Source: Frondihabitans sucicola
GTDB taxonomy: Bacteria > Actinomycetota > Actinomycetes > Actinomycetales > Microbacteriaceae
Length of the DNA stretch: 64,000 bases
Assembly: GCF_030296615.1 (NCBI RefSeq)
Contig: NZ_AP027732.1
Span: forward strand, 186,001 to 250,000
Reading direction: 5' to 3'
Part shown: positions 44,108 to 53,932 of the stretch, in pieces
Numbering within the stretch: position 1 is the stretch's first letter
How the letters are laid out: the number at the start of each line of letters is the position of its first letter
Program-made: the position numbers and the translations under genes
The notes under the pieces: model-generated
Seen by the model: only the letters and a program-made list of their open reading frames with translations
Told to the model about the DNA's origin: nothing
The model's database searches: none

Positions 44108-44491
44108 TCAGCCGCGGGGCGGGCTGTTCCGGAGAGCCCTCTGCGCGGCGGCGACGGAGTCGGCCGGGCTGGTGTTGAACGCGATGGCGGCCCCCGCCGC
44201 TGAGACGTGGACGAGATTCACGATCGCCTCGAAGAACTCGAGGGCGGGTTCCGGCTTGCGGATGCCTCCGCCGATGACGACGGAATCCCAGACCTGCGAA
44301 CCCAGAGCCTGCTCGACGGTGGCCAACGCCTGGGCATCCGGGGCCACGAGGCATTCGACCAGGATCACGCCAGCCCGGCTCGCGGCATCGCGCGACGCCT
44401 CGAAGGCGGCCTCCACCGCGCCGGCGTCGACTCCTGGCGTCGTGAGCGGATCGAAGCCGATGACGAGAACGCGCAGGTCGGTGGTCGTCAT
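44108..44491 (-). CDS. Conserved hypothetical protein, small Rossmann-like
   Basis: A 127-residue protein: RVLVIGFDPLTTPGVDAGAVEAAFEASRDA, DSVVIGGGIRKPEPALEFFEAIVNLVHVSAAGAAIAFNTSPADS. Alternating strands and helices suggest a small alpha/beta fold, but I do not recognise the family. ATG start 22 bases after the NIPSNAP gene on the same strand, so probably co-transcribed with it. Confidence 0.6.
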   Translation of the reverse strand: MTTTDLRVLVIGFDPLTTPGVDAGAVEAAFEASRDAASRAGVILVECLVAPDAQALATVEQALGSQVWDSVVIGGGIRKPEPALEFFEAIVNLVHVSAAGAAIAFNTSPADSVAAAQRALRNSPPRG

Positions 44492-44513
44492 CGTGCTTCT
44501 TTCGTCCGTCGAC

Positions 44514-44825
44514 CTAGATGGCGGGCTCGGCGAAGCTGATGACCTGCGACGTCGTCCACGAAGCCCGGTCGCCGAAGGCCGCCGCCCGCTCGGGCGAGGC
44601 GATGTAGTCGGCCTCCACGGCGAGGAAGTGGTCTCGGTCGCCCGGCAGACTCACCGCCCAGACGAACTCGTTGGTCTCGGGCAGCGCGTAGCCGAACTCG
44701 ACGGTGAAGTCGAAGGCACGACGGGCCGGAACGAGCAGCTCGTGCCACCAGGCCAGGAACTCGTCGAGCACTCCGGCCTCGAGGACGTAGCGACGCAATT
44801 GGACGGTGCGATCGGGTGTGGTCAT
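44514..44825 (-). CDS. NIPSNAP-family protein
   Basis: A 103-residue protein of the dimeric alpha/beta-barrel type: VQLRRYVLEAGVLDEFLAWWHELLVPARRAFDFTVEFGYALPETNEFVWAVSL is the NIPSNAP pattern. These small proteins are often fused to or placed near oxidoreductases, but their reaction is generally unknown. Its ATG begins two bases after the tRNA-Ser(UGA) 3' end, so it may be transcribed together with the tRNA. Confidence 0.8.
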   Translation of the reverse strand: MTTPDRTVQLRRYVLEAGVLDEFLAWWHELLVPARRAFDFTVEFGYALPETNEFVWAVSLPGDRDHFLAVEADYIASPERAAAFGDRASWTTSQVISFAEPAI

Positions 44826-44826
44826 G

Positions 44827-44911
44827 CGGAGGGCGTGGGATTCGAACCCACGAGGGTTTTACCCCCACTTGTTTTCAAGACAAGCTCCATCGGCCGCTCG
44901 GACAGCCCTCC
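44827..44911 (-). tRNA. tRNA-Ser(UGA)
   Basis: An 85-base class II tRNA. Acceptor GGAGGGC (44911 down) pairs with GCCCTCC, discriminator G. The anticodon loop CTTGAAA holds anticodon TGA; a long variable arm (GGGGGT...ACCCTC) and GGGTTCGAATCCC T-arm are present. No encoded CCA. Confidence 0.95.
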
Positions 44912-45334
44912 CGGCACGCGGTCCCGTGGGATCGCAGCCGCTGCGAGTCTATCGGACGGGCCGTCTCGCGATCCTGCGATCACGGGTCGGCGTGAGATGG
45001 CCGATTCTGTCGCGTGGGTTCGCTTGTCTCGACAGATCGGGCCATGTCGTGTGGTCGCGCCGAGCGACATCGCAGTTCGACCGCGGAGGCGCGTCGTCCG
45101 CGGGCGGAACGTCGATCTCGGCACTCGAGCTCGCGCGTCCGAAGGCCCGCAGGCCGCGGCGCACGGCCCGCGGTGCGCAGGCGCAGGCCGGCGGGCACGC
45201 GGGCACGCGGGCACGCGGGCACGCAGGCACGCAGGCACGCAGGCACGCAGGATCCTGAGGCGCCTGCAGGAGCGCAGGCACGCCCGCCGGAGCGCAGGGG
45301 CACCGAGGCCCCCGCGGTCGACAGGCAGCGACGG
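44912..45334. other. Intergenic region with octamer tandem repeat
   Basis: 423 bases without a supported gene between tRNA-Ser(UGA) and the HAD gene end. It contains the 8-bp tandem repeat at 45193-45248 and the tRNA promoter region. Open frames here are GC-driven and lack translation signals. Confidence 0.5.
45193..45248. repeat. Seven tandem copies of an 8-bp unit
   Basis: Four copies of GGGCACGC (45193-45224) followed by three of AGGCACGC (45225-45248), with no interruption. The units differ only at the first base. Such octamer runs are prone to copy-number change and could serve as a strain marker. Confidence 0.9.
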
Positions 45335-46176
45335 CTAGAGCGTGGCCAACACGGCGGCGAGGCCGTCTTCGATGTCGGGTCCGGTCACCTCGGACGCGAC
45401 CTCGACCACGTCATCGGGAGCCTGGCCCATGGCGACGCCCCGGCCGCCTCGAGCCGCCCAGCTGAGCATGTCGATATCGTTGCGGCCGTCACCGACGGCC
45501 ATGACGTGATCGTGGGGAACTTCGAGAAGACCTCGGACCCGCTCCATCGCCGTGGCCTTCGTGACGCCGAAGGGGGCGATGTCGAGCCAGGCCGTCCAGC
45601 CGACGTTGTACGAGACCTTGTGGAGGCCCATGCTCTCGACGATCTCGAGGAATTCTTCGAGGCTGTGGCTGGGCGACAGGACGACGACACGGGTCGCGGA
45701 GATCGACAGCAGCTCGTCGAACTCGACCTCGCGGCTGGTGTCGGTGATGGCAGCCTGCGGGAAGGTGCCCTTGTAGAACATGTTGCCGTGCGCGTCTTCG
45801 ACGGCGTAGCCGGCGCCCTCGAGGCTGCCGCTGATGGTGGTTAGGACGTCGCGCGGGTCGAATTCTTCGATGTACACGGGCGTATAACCGGTCTCGCTGG
45901 TGTCGTCGCGGCCGAGGGTGATGGCGCCGTTGGAGCAGACGACGTAGTCGGAGGTCAGGCCGAGACGCTCGAGAACGGGCAGGGTCATGTCGACCGAGCG
46001 CCCCGTGGCGATCATGACCTGGTGGCCGGCGTCGCGAAGACGGTGGATCTCGCTGCGCACGGCCTCGCTGATATCGCCCCCTCGGTCATGATCGTGCCGT
46101 CGACGTCGAGTGCGACGAGCCAAGCGGCGTCGGGCGCAACACGCGACGCGGACGCGGCGTGGCTGGGAGTGCTCAC
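45335..46176 (-). CDS. Cof-type HAD phosphatase (frame broken near N-terminus)
   Basis: About 280 residues after repair. GTG 46176 overlaps the serS stop (GTGA). Motif [12 protein letters not shown], then a break in CCCCC at 46077-46081; a sixth C gives [31 protein letters not shown]. The cap domain (about 85-190) and motif III/IV ([29 protein letters not shown]) are those of Cof-like sugar-phosphate/FMN phosphatases. Its pairing with serS is common in actinobacteria. Substrate not known. Confidence 0.88.
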
Positions 46177-47438
46177 GCCACCGGCTCCATGACTTCGAGC
46201 CCACCGAGGTACGGTCTGAGGGCCTCGGGAACGACCACCGACCCGTCGGCCTGCTGGTGCGTCTCGAGAATGGCGACGATCCAGCGCGTGGTCGCCAACG
46301 TGCCGTTGAGCGTCGCCACGGGAGCGGTCTTGCCGCTCTCGGTGCGGTAGCGGGTGTCGAGGCGACGGGCTTGGAAGGTCGTGCAGTTGGAGGTGGAAGT
46401 GAGCTCGCGGTAGGTACCCTGCGTCGGGACCCACGCCTCGATGTCGAACTTGCGCGCAGCACTCGAGCCGAGATCGCCTGCCGCCACGTCGATCACGCGG
46501 TAGCTGAGCTCACAGGCCTGGAGCATGGCCTCCTGGAATCCGACGAGTTTCTCGTGCTCAGCCTCGGCCTGGTCGGGGTGGATGTAGCTGAACATCTCGA
46601 GCTTGTTGAACTGGTGAACGCGCAGGATCCCGCGGTTGTCTTTGCCGGCGGCACCCGCCTCGCGCCTGTAACAGGTCGACCACCCGGCGTAGCGGATCGG
46701 CCCCTCCGACACGTCGAGGATTTCGTCGGCGTGGTACCCGGCGAGCGCCACTTCGCTCGTGCCCGTCAGGTAGAGGTCGTCGGCGGGGAGGTAGTAGATC
46801 TCGTCGGCGTGTGCGCCGAGGAAGCCAGTGCCCGCCATGACCTCGGGGCGCACGAGCGTCGGCGTGATCAGCGGCACGAAGTCTTCGCGGAGGGCGTGGT
46901 CGAGCGCCATGTTCATGAGGCCCAGTTCGAGGCGAGCCCCGATGCCCCGGAGGAAGTAGAACCGCGACCCGGAGACCTTCGTGCCTCGCTTGATGTCGAT
47001 CGCTCCGAGCTTCTCGCCGAGGTCGGCGTGATCCTGCGGTTCGAAATCGAAACTCACGGGTGTGCCGTGCGTTCGCAGCGTGACGAAGTTCTCTTCGCCG
47101 CCGGCCGGGACACCGTCGATGATCGGGTTCGCGATGGCGCGGATGGCGGCGTCGAACTGCTCGTCGGCGACGGTCGAGGCGGCGCTGGCCTCCTTCACGC
47201 GACCGGCGAGCGCCTGCGCCTGAGCGACGAGCTCTTTCTTCTCCTCTTTCGGCGCCTTGGCCACCGTCTTGCCGAAGGCGTTCTGCTCGGCGCGCAGGTC
47301 TTCGAAGGCGGCGATGGCGGCACGACGGGCGATGTCGGCAGCCTGGGCGACGTCGACCGCTTCTGCGGAGTCGCCGCGCGCGAGCTGACTCTTCTTGAGG
47401 AGGTCGGGGGCGTCGCGGAGGAGCTGGGGATCGATCAC
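46173..47438 (-). CDS. serS: Seryl-tRNA synthetase
   Basis: A 421-residue class II synthetase, complete, from GTG 47438 with [24 protein letters not shown]. The N-terminal coiled-coil arm (about 30-100) binds the long variable arm of tRNA-Ser. Motif 2 is [26 protein letters not shown], and motif 3 includes [20 protein letters not shown]. It charges both tRNA-Ser species of the window and tRNA-Sec where present. Overlaps the HAD gene by four bases. Confidence 0.97.
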   Translation of the reverse strand: MIDPQLLRDAPDLLKKSQLARGDSAEAVDVAQAADIARRAAIAAFEDLRAEQNAFGKTVAKAPKEEKKELVAQAQALAGRVKEASAASTVADEQFDAAIRAIANPIIDGVPAGGEENFVTLRTHGTPVSFDFEPQDHADLGEKLGAIDIKRGTKVSGSRFYFLRGIGARLELGLMNMALDHALREDFVPLITPTLVRPEVMAGTGFLGAHADEIYYLPADDLYLTGTSEVALAGYHADEILDVSEGPIRYAGWSTCYRREAGAAGKDNRGILRVHQFNKLEMFSYIHPDQAEAEHEKLVGFQEAMLQACELSYRVIDVAAGDLGSSAARKFDIEAWVPTQGTYRELTSTSNCTTFQARRLDTRYRTESGKTAPVATLNGTLATTRWIVAILETHQQADGSVVVPEALRPYLGGLEVMEPVA

Positions 47439-47564
47439 CCGTCCATCCTAAGGAGTCGCGGTGGCGCGCGCAGAGGGTGCGAGCCGGCTGTGGACAAGTC
47501 ACGGCTGCCGATGCTTTTACACAACCGGCACACAACGGGGTCCGGCGTCGAATACGGTGAACCC

Positions 47565-48581
47565 ATGAGCACTCCGTCCTCCCCGGCGAGCCCCGCAGCC
47601 GCCCGAGCGCAGGCGGAGACCTCGCGTAAGACCGCTGCCGTCGTCTACAACCCGATCAAGGTCTCCCTGCGCGACATCAAGAAGTCGGTCAAACGTCACC
47701 AGAAAGAGGTCGGCTGGAACGAGACCCTCTACTACGCGACGTCCGTCGAAGATCCCGGCGGGGGTGTCACGGCGCAGGCCCTCGAGGCCGGAGCCGACGT
47801 GGTGATCGCGGCCGGCGGCGACGGCACGGTGCGCAACGTCGCCGAGGCCCTGCGCGGTACCGACGCGTCGCTGGGGCTTCTTCCTTCCGGCACCGGCAAC
47901 CTCCTCGCCCGCAACCTCAAGCTCAGCCTCGACCACCTCGACTCCTCCATCGCCACGGCGTTCCACGGTGTCGACCGTCCCATCGACGTCGGCGTGGTCG
48001 ACATCGAGAACGCCGACGGCTCCCGCGACCGCCGCGTCTTCGTCGTCATGGCCGGCCTCGGGCTCGACGCCAAGATGCTGGCCAACACCAACGACAAGCT
48101 CAAGAAGCGAGTCGGCTGGCTCGCCTACGTCGACGCCATCGTGCGGTCCCTGCGAGACGACAACCGCATGAACATCCGCTACGACCTCGACGGCACCGGC
48201 AAGAAGTCCATGCGGACCAACACGATCATCCTCGGAAACTGCGGCCTCCTCCCGGGCAACCTCATGCTGCTGCCCGACGCCGCGATCGACGACGGCATCT
48301 TCGACATCGTCGCGCTCCGCCCCGAGCGCAAGATCGACTGGCTCGGCATCTGGCTCAAGATCGTGTGGGAGAACGGCGTGCTCCGCCGGAGCAGAACCGG
48401 GCGCCGGATCATGGAACACACGCCAGAGATCAAAACGGTCCGGTACATGAAGGGCTCCGAACTCATCGTCCGCCTCGACGCCCCCCAAGACTTCGAGCTC
48501 GACGGCGACTCCCACGGCATGGCCGTCGCGATCAAGGCCTGGGTCGACCCCTTGGCCCTGCGGGTGCGGGTGCCCGCGTAG
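47565..48581 (+). CDS. Diacylglycerol kinase family lipid kinase
   Basis: A 338-residue kinase with AAVVYNPIK at the start, the nucleotide-binding IAAGGDGTVRNVAEAL (GGDGT, residues 84-88) and LLPSGTGNLLARNL. The C-terminal beta domain (about 135-330) has LPGNLMLLPDAAIDDGIFDIVAL. It probably phosphorylates diacylglycerol or another lipid alcohol. ATG 47565 is chosen because the longer frame upstream crosses serS on the other strand. Monocistronic. Confidence 0.9.
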   Translation: MSTPSSPASPAAARAQAETSRKTAAVVYNPIKVSLRDIKKSVKRHQKEVGWNETLYYATSVEDPGGGVTAQALEAGADVVIAAGGDGTVRNVAEALRGTDASLGLLPSGTGNLLARNLKLSLDHLDSSIATAFHGVDRPIDVGVVDIENADGSRDRRVFVVMAGLGLDAKMLANTNDKLKKRVGWLAYVDAIVRSLRDDNRMNIRYDLDGTGKKSMRTNTIILGNCGLLPGNLMLLPDAAIDDGIFDIVALRPERKIDWLGIWLKIVWENGVLRRSRTGRRIMEHTPEIKTVRYMKGSELIVRLDAPQDFELDGDSHGMAVAIKAWVDPLALRVRVPA

Positions 48582-48643
48582 GGCTCGGGGCTCGGCTTCG
48601 CCCTCGCTGTGTGGCGACCCGAAACGCGCGCCAACCCCTCCCG

Positions 48644-48719
48644 AAATCGAAGGGGATTTTCGAGTTGCGACGGTGCTGAGGCCGATCGGGGCCCGATTCG
48701 CGAGAATCCCCTTCGATTT
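48644..48719. repeat. 19-bp inverted repeat with one mismatch
   Basis: AAATCGAAGGGGATTTTCG (48644-48662) faces CGAGAATCCCCTTCGATTT (48701-48719) across 38 bases. Only one pair is a mismatch. It is notably AT-rich for this genome and could be a terminator for the lipid kinase or the ends of a small mobile repeat. Confidence 0.75.
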
Positions 48720-48779
48720 AAGGAGGTGCGGTAGGGGCGGGACGGACGGATGGCCAGGCGACCGTCGGCCAGGTGCACG

Positions 48780-48841
48780 CGCAGGCTGCAGGGCGCAACG
48801 CACCCCCGCGCGCAGGCCGCAGGGCGCAGCGCACCCCCTCG
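48780..48841. repeat. 31-bp tandem duplication
   Basis: Units at 48780-48810 and 48811-48841 start CGCAGGCTGCAGGGCGCAAC and CGCAGGCCGCAGGGCGCAGC and share most positions. Non-coding. Confidence 0.75.
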
Positions 48842-49204
48842 CGCAGGCAGGGCACACGGCACCGCCCACACCCGCCCGCCGAAGCCCGCTGCTTCACCGC
48901 GCGACCATGTCGGACACAAGCCTCCCCGAAACGGGCAACGCCGCAACGCCGCAGCGCCGCGGCACGTCACGTCGTCCGGATCGCGTCGGGTTACCCGGGG
49001 CCGACGGCGGACGGCCGCCCGTTGCGACCCGCGGGTCGCGCACGGCGGCCTGACCCTGGCCACGCCGGGCGCCGCGCGGCCAGGCCCGGCCCAAGCCGAA
49101 CGAACGGTTCAGCTAACCCCGGTGACCCTCCGCCAGGTCGTCCGAGACTCGCTCACAAGATCGCACTGCCGCGCAACCCCCGAAGGAGGCCCGCACCGAC
49201 GACC

Positions 49205-50200
49205 TCAGCCCAGCGTGAACGACTGCGGCTCTCCTGTGACGAGGCCGCGCAGCCAATCGCGGGCCTCGACGAACGCGGCGTTGTCGTAGCGGGGCGTGAC
49301 GGTCACGGGCTGTTTGTCGGCGCGGGGGTAAGAACCGAGGAAGATCACTCTCGGGCTGAACCGCTTGAGGCCGAGCAGGGCATCGGCCACACGTTCGTCG
49401 AGGATGTGGCCGTCGAGGTCGATCACGAACCGGTACCGGCCCAAGGCGTCGCCGATGGGTCGTGACTGCAGGAGACTCATGTTGATGCCGCGGGTTGCGA
49501 ACTGCTCGAGCATGTCGAGGAGGCCGCCGGCTCGGTCGTCGGGCAGCTCGGCGATGATCGACGTCTTGTCTGAGCCGGTCGCCGGCGGCACCGCTGAGGT
49601 GCGCCCAACGAGCACGAACCGCGTGACGGCGTTGGGGTTGTCGCCGACGCCCTCGGCGAGAACCTCGAGCGGATAGTGCTCGGTGATGCCGGGCGGGGCG
49701 ATCGCAGCGTCGGCCAGGACGCCGACGACCTCGTCGCCGTCAGCGGGCGGAAGCAAGGCCGCAGCGGCCGCGACGTTGGAGGTGGCGGGCAAGTGCCCGT
49801 GATCGGGCAAGGTGCGCTCGAGCCAGAGGCGCGTCTGAGCGTAGGCGACGGCGTGCGCATTGACGACCCTCACGTCTTCGAGCCGGACACCGGGCCGCGC
49901 GACCAGCACGAAGTTGACCGGCACCAGGTATTCGCCCAGGATTCGCAGCCCGGGCACGTTGGCGAGAGCGTCTTGCGTGGCGCTCACTCCGCCGTCGATG
50001 CTGTTCTCGATGGCGATCATCGCGGCGATGCTCCGTTCGGCGACGACGTCGGCGAGAGCCTCGCCGACGTTGTTGACGCTGCGCCACGTCTTGCCCGCCG
50101 CTTCGGGCACCTGCTTGAGCGCAGCCTCGGTGAACGTGCCGGCCGGACCGAGGTAGCTGTAGGTGGTCACGGGGTCGGACGTCGCGTGGTTCTCTGGCAT
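49205..50200 (-). CDS. pheA: Prephenate dehydratase
   Basis: A 331-residue monofunctional enzyme for phenylalanine synthesis. The catalytic domain (about 13-195) has TYSYLGPAGTFTEAAL, IAAMIAIENSIDGGVSATQDAL and the usual active-site threonine in AVTRFVLVGR. An ACT regulatory domain (about 212-290) contains DDRAGGLLDMLEQFATRGINMSLLQSRPI, the phenylalanine-sensing ESRP-like motif (QSRP here). Intact, ATG start. Stands alone. Confidence 0.94.
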   Translation of the reverse strand: MPENHATSDPVTTYSYLGPAGTFTEAALKQVPEAAGKTWRSVNNVGEALADVVAERSIAAMIAIENSIDGGVSATQDALANVPGLRILGEYLVPVNFVLVARPGVRLEDVRVVNAHAVAYAQTRLWLERTLPDHGHLPATSNVAAAAALLPPADGDEVVGVLADAAIAPPGITEHYPLEVLAEGVGDNPNAVTRFVLVGRTSAVPPATGSDKTSIIAELPDDRAGGLLDMLEQFATRGINMSLLQSRPIGDALGRYRFVIDLDGHILDERVADALLGLKRFSPRVIFLGSYPRADKQPVTVTPRYDNAAFVEARDWLRGLVTGEPQSFTLG

Positions 50201-50289
50201 GGATCAGAGCCTAGGGCAGGATCACGAGGCCCAGGCGGCCGCCGCGACCCCTGTGGATAACTCGGCGGAGCCCTGCGGCGAGTGCCACT

Positions 50290-51917
50290 ATGAGAGACAT
50301 GACCGATCGTGCCGGCACGTACGCCCAAGACTCCGACCTCATCGACCCCGAAGCGGTCTCCGCTGCCTACTACGACCTCATCCCCGATGTGTCCGACCCC
50401 GCCCAGAAGGTCGTCTTCGGCACCTCCGGTCACCGCGGTTCCTCGCTCGACGCGGCGTTCAACGAGGCGCACATCGCGGCGATCACGCAGGCCATCGTCG
50501 AGTACCGCGCCGGTCAGGGCATCACGGGGCCGCTCTTCATCGGCCGCGACACCCACATCCTGTCCGGGCCGGCCGAGCGCACGGCGCTCGAAGTCCTCGC
50601 CGGTAACGGCGTGACGGTCCTGGCCGACGCCGAGGGCGGCTATGTGCCGACCCCGGTCGTGAGCCACGCGATCCTCGTCTACAACAACGATCCGGCCAAC
50701 GACGACCAGGCTGACGGCATCGTCGTCACCCCGAGCCACAACCCGCCGCGAGACGGCGGCTTCAAGTACAACCCGCCGCACGGGGGCCGGCCGACAGCGA
50801 TGCGACGGCGTGGATCGCCGCTCGCGCGAACGAGATCATCGCCGGCGGCAACGTCGAGGTGAAGAAAGACATGGGCAGCCCCGGGCGGCACGACTTCCTC
50901 CGCGGGTACGTCGGCGATCTCGCGAACGTCATCGACTTCGACGCCATCAAGAAGGCAGGCATCCGCATCGGGGCCGACCCGCTCGGAGGGGCGAGCGTCG
51001 CTTACTGGGCCGCCATCCGCGACGCGTACGACCTCGACCTCACCGTGATGAACCCCGGCGTCGACCCGACCTGGCGGTTCATGACGCTCGACTGGGACGA
51101 GAAGATCCGCATGGATCCGTCGAGCGCCTCCGTCATGGCGAGCGTCGTCTCCCGCAAAGACGAATTCGACATCGTCACGGGCAACGACGCCGACGCCGAC
51201 CGGCACGGCATCGTCACGCCCGACGGCGGGCTGCTGAACCCCAACCACTACCTGGCCGTCGCCATCGACTACCTCTACGCGCACCGCCCCGAATGGCGGG
51301 CTGACGCTGCGATCGGCAAGACTCTCGTGTCGTCGTCGATCATCGACCGCGTGGCCGAAGACCTCGGCCGGCGGCTCTGGGAGGTGCCTGTCGGCTTCAA
51401 GTGGTTCGTCCCAGGGCTGGTCGACGGCAGCGTCGCCTTCGGTGGCGAAGAGAGCGCCGGCGCCTCGTTCCTCCGCCGCGACGGTTCGGTCTGGACCACA
51501 GACAAAGACGGCATCATCCTGGCCTTGCTCGCCAGCGAGATCCTGGCCGTCACGGGAAAGACCCCGTCGGTGCTCTACGGCGAACTCACCGAGAAGTTCG
51601 GCGCTCCCGTCTACCAGCGCGTCGACGCGGCGGCATCGAAAGAACAGAAGGCGCGACTCGGCAAGCTGAGCGGCGACGACATCACGGCGACAGAACTGGC
51701 AGGCGATCCGATCATCGCCAAGCTGAGCGAGGCACCCGGCAACGGTGCTGCTGTCGGCGGTGTCAAGGTCGTGACCGAAAAGGCCTGGTTCGCGGCGCGG
51801 CCGTCCGGCACCGAAGACGTCTACAAGATTTACGCGGAATCATTCGAGGGCCCCGAGCACCTCAAGCGCGTGCAGGAGGAGGCCAAGACGATCGTCGACG
51901 CCGCCCTCGGCGCCTAG
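50290..51917 (+). CDS. pgm: Phosphoglucomutase, alpha-D-glucose-phosphate specific (frame broken in assembly)
   Basis: About 542 residues after repair, the usual length. KVVFGTSGHRG at 40-50 and the phosphoserine loop VVTPSHNPPRDGG (Ser149) lie in the first part. The frame breaks after KYNPPHGG; one more C in GGGGGCC at 50782-50788 gives GGPADSDATAWIAARANE. The later part has NDADADRHGIV (metal loop), GFKWFVPGLVDGSVAFGGEESAGAS and the phosphate-binding ARPSGTEDVYKIYAE. It interconverts glucose 1- and 6-phosphate. A break in such a gene is a strong hint of a sequence error. Start may also be ATG 50299. Confidence 0.93.
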
Positions 51918-51955
51918 AGTTCCGCGATCCTCGGTCGGCGGAACACCCGCCGATG

Positions 51956-51991
51956 GCGCTTCGCTCGAGGCCGCGGACTCGAGCGAAGCGC
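51956..51991 (+). terminator. Perfect 14-bp hairpin after pgm
   Basis: GCGCTTCGCTCGAG (51956-51969) pairs perfectly with CTCGAGCGAAGCGC (51978-51991) around an eight-base loop, 38 bases past the pgm stop. No T-run. Very likely the pgm terminator. Confidence 0.75.
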
Positions 51992-52040
51992 ACGCGGCGA
52001 GGGTCTTGCGTGTTGGGTGGGCCGCACTCAGCGAAACGCT

Positions 52041-52080
52041 CGCCCTCGGCGCGGGCCAGCCGCCCTCGGCGCGGGTCAGC
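52041..52080. repeat. 20-bp tandem duplication
   Basis: CGCCCTCGGCGCGGGCCAGC (52041-52060) is repeated at 52061-52080 with a single change. Lies between the pgm terminator and the terminator of the flavoprotein operon; non-coding. Confidence 0.8.
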
Positions 52081-52180
52081 CGCCTGCGGCGGGAGCGTCG
52101 GCCGCGGGCGAGGGTTGATTCAGCGCAGAGATAATGGCCGATGCAGCGGGGACGGCAACGCCCGTGCAAGCCGCCTCGCC

Positions 52181-52213
52181 GGCAGTGCTGGCGGCAGAGG
52201 TGCCAGCACTGCC
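52181..52213 (-). terminator. 12-bp hairpin after the flavoprotein operon
   Basis: GGCAGTGCTGGC (52181-52192) and GCCAGCACTGCC (52202-52213) pair perfectly with a nine-base loop, ten bases past the stop at 52224. Likely terminator of the SDR-PlsC-flavoprotein operon. The 306-base gap from 51918 to 52223 holds this, the pgm terminator and a 20-bp duplication, and no gene. Confidence 0.65.
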
Positions 52214-52223
52214 ACCCCGACCG

Positions 52224-53932
52224 CTACTTCCCGGTGACCTTGCCCGGGTTGAAGTTGCCCCTCGGGTCGGCCGAGTCGAGCAGGCCCTGCATGAGGGAGA
52301 GGCCGGGCAGCGAGACATCCTGACCGAGCCAGGGGGCGTGCTCGAGACCCACGCCGTGGTGGTGCGAGACCGTTCCTCCCTCGGCGATGAAGGCATCCTG
52401 AATGGCTTTCTTCACCACGTCGTACTGGCCGAGCGCGTCGGAGCCGTGTTCGAAGGCGAACGTGAAGTAGAGGCAGGCACCCGAGTGGTACGAGTGCGAC
52501 AGGTGCGCCATGATCAGGCCCTGGACGCCGACCTTGTCGAACGCGCGGTTGGCGGCGGCGTAGACCTCGGTGTAGAGCGGCAGAAGCTTCGACCAGGGGG
52601 CGGACGTCTCCGACACGTCGGCCGCGCCGCCGTGGTCGAGGAAGAAGTCGCGGAGGTACGGGGTGTCGAACTTCTTCTGGTCGTAGAGCACGCCCGGGCC
52701 CTTGCCGACACCGATGCCGCCGTGCTTCTTGATGATCTTCGAGACGAGCTTCTCGTTGCGATCGACGTGCTCGTCAGTGCCCTCGTACCCGATGAACGAC
52801 AGGCACATCTTCGAGAGGTCCCAGCCCTTCACCTTGAGGAAGCGCTGCAGGCCCTGCATGACGAGTGCCGAGACGCCCTTGCTCTCCTTGGAGGTCGCGA
52901 ACGACATCTCGGTCTCGAACTCGTTCGAGACACGGGTCACCGACGGGGTCGCGTCGCTCTCGGCGATGGCCTGCATCGCCGAGAGGCCGGCCTCCCAGGT
53001 CGGGAAGAGGTAGGCGAGGATCTCGCGCTTCTCGGGGATCCGGTGCACCTGGACGGTGACCTCGGTGATGATGCCGAGGCGTCCTTCGGATCCGATGATC
53101 ATCTCGCGGAGCGACGGGCCGGTCGAGGCCGACGGGACGGCGCGGATCACCACGACGCCGTCGGGCCGGACCATGCGCAGCCCCCGAGTGATGTCGGCGA
53201 TGTCACCGAACTTGTCCGACTGCATGCCGGACGAGCGGGTGGCGACCCAGCCGCCGAGGGTCGAGTGCGTGAAGCTGTCGGGGAAGTGCCCCATGGTCCA
53301 GCCCTTGGCGTTGAGCTGCTCCTCGATGTCGGGGCCCTGGGCGCCGGCCTGGATGCGGGCCAGCCCCGAGTCTTCGTCGATGTCGAGTACGCGATCGAGA
53401 CGCCCCATGTCGAGGAGATCACGATCCGGTCTTCGCCGGGCAGCGGCTCGAGCGAGCCGACGATGTTGCTTCCGCCGCCGAACGGGATCAGCACGAGGTC
53501 GTGCTCGACGGCGGCGGTGACGATCTTGGTGATCTCGGACTCGGTGGCCGGATACACCACGGCATCGGGGGTGCGGGGGAAGACGTTGCCGCGGATCCGG
53601 ATGAGGTCGCGGATGCTCTTGCCGTACGTGTGGACGACACGCTCGAGGTCGCCGGTCACGACGTGGCCTTCGCCCACGATGAGCGAGAGGGCGGAGGCGA
53701 CGTCGGCGGTGATGCGCGACGCGGGGATGTCGAGCTCGTCGAACGCGGGGGCCGCGGTGACCTCGTGAGACCAGAGGTCGACGCCGACCATCTTCTTGAC
53801 GAAGGGCGCGAACGCGGGCTTGTCTTCGTGGTGGAAGGCGACGCCGTCGACGCCCCACCCCCACCATTTCATGTGCTTGACGTCGGGACCGTCAGCGGTG
53901 CCTGCCGTCGTCTTCGGCTTGAGATCGGTCAC
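52224..53932 (-). CDS. Alkyl-DHAP-synthase-like FAD enzyme (frame broken in assembly)
   Basis: About 569 residues after repair. It shares with alkylglycerone-phosphate synthase (AGPS) the FAD-binding PFGGGSNIVGSLE, HSTLGGWVATRSSGMQSDKFGDI, the HLSHSYHSGACLYFTF segment and, near the end, the histidine triplet in GGTVSHHHGVGLEHAPW that is catalytic in AGPS. AGPS swaps the acyl chain of acyl-DHAP for a fatty alcohol, making the ether bond. The break is at GG 53414-53415; a third G gives RIVISLDMGRLDRVLDID. GTG start overlapping the PlsC stop (GTGA). Neighbouring acyltransferase, SDR and fatty acyl-CoA reductase support an ether-lipid role. Confidence 0.82.

Larger units (their letters stand above)
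48582..49204. other. Intergenic region with an inverted repeat and a 31-bp tandem duplication
   Basis: 623 bases without a supported gene between the lipid kinase and pheA. Contains a near-perfect 19-bp inverted repeat and a 31-bp tandem repeat. Open frames here look like GC-bias artefacts. Confidence 0.55.

Noticed and set aside
46110..47564. Long N-terminal extension of the lipid kinase frame
   Set aside because: It runs antisense through serS; the kinase family starts at ATG 47565.
50290..51917. pgm as a pseudogene
   Set aside because: All motifs are intact on both sides of a single missing base, as in 13 other genes; a sequence error is more likely.
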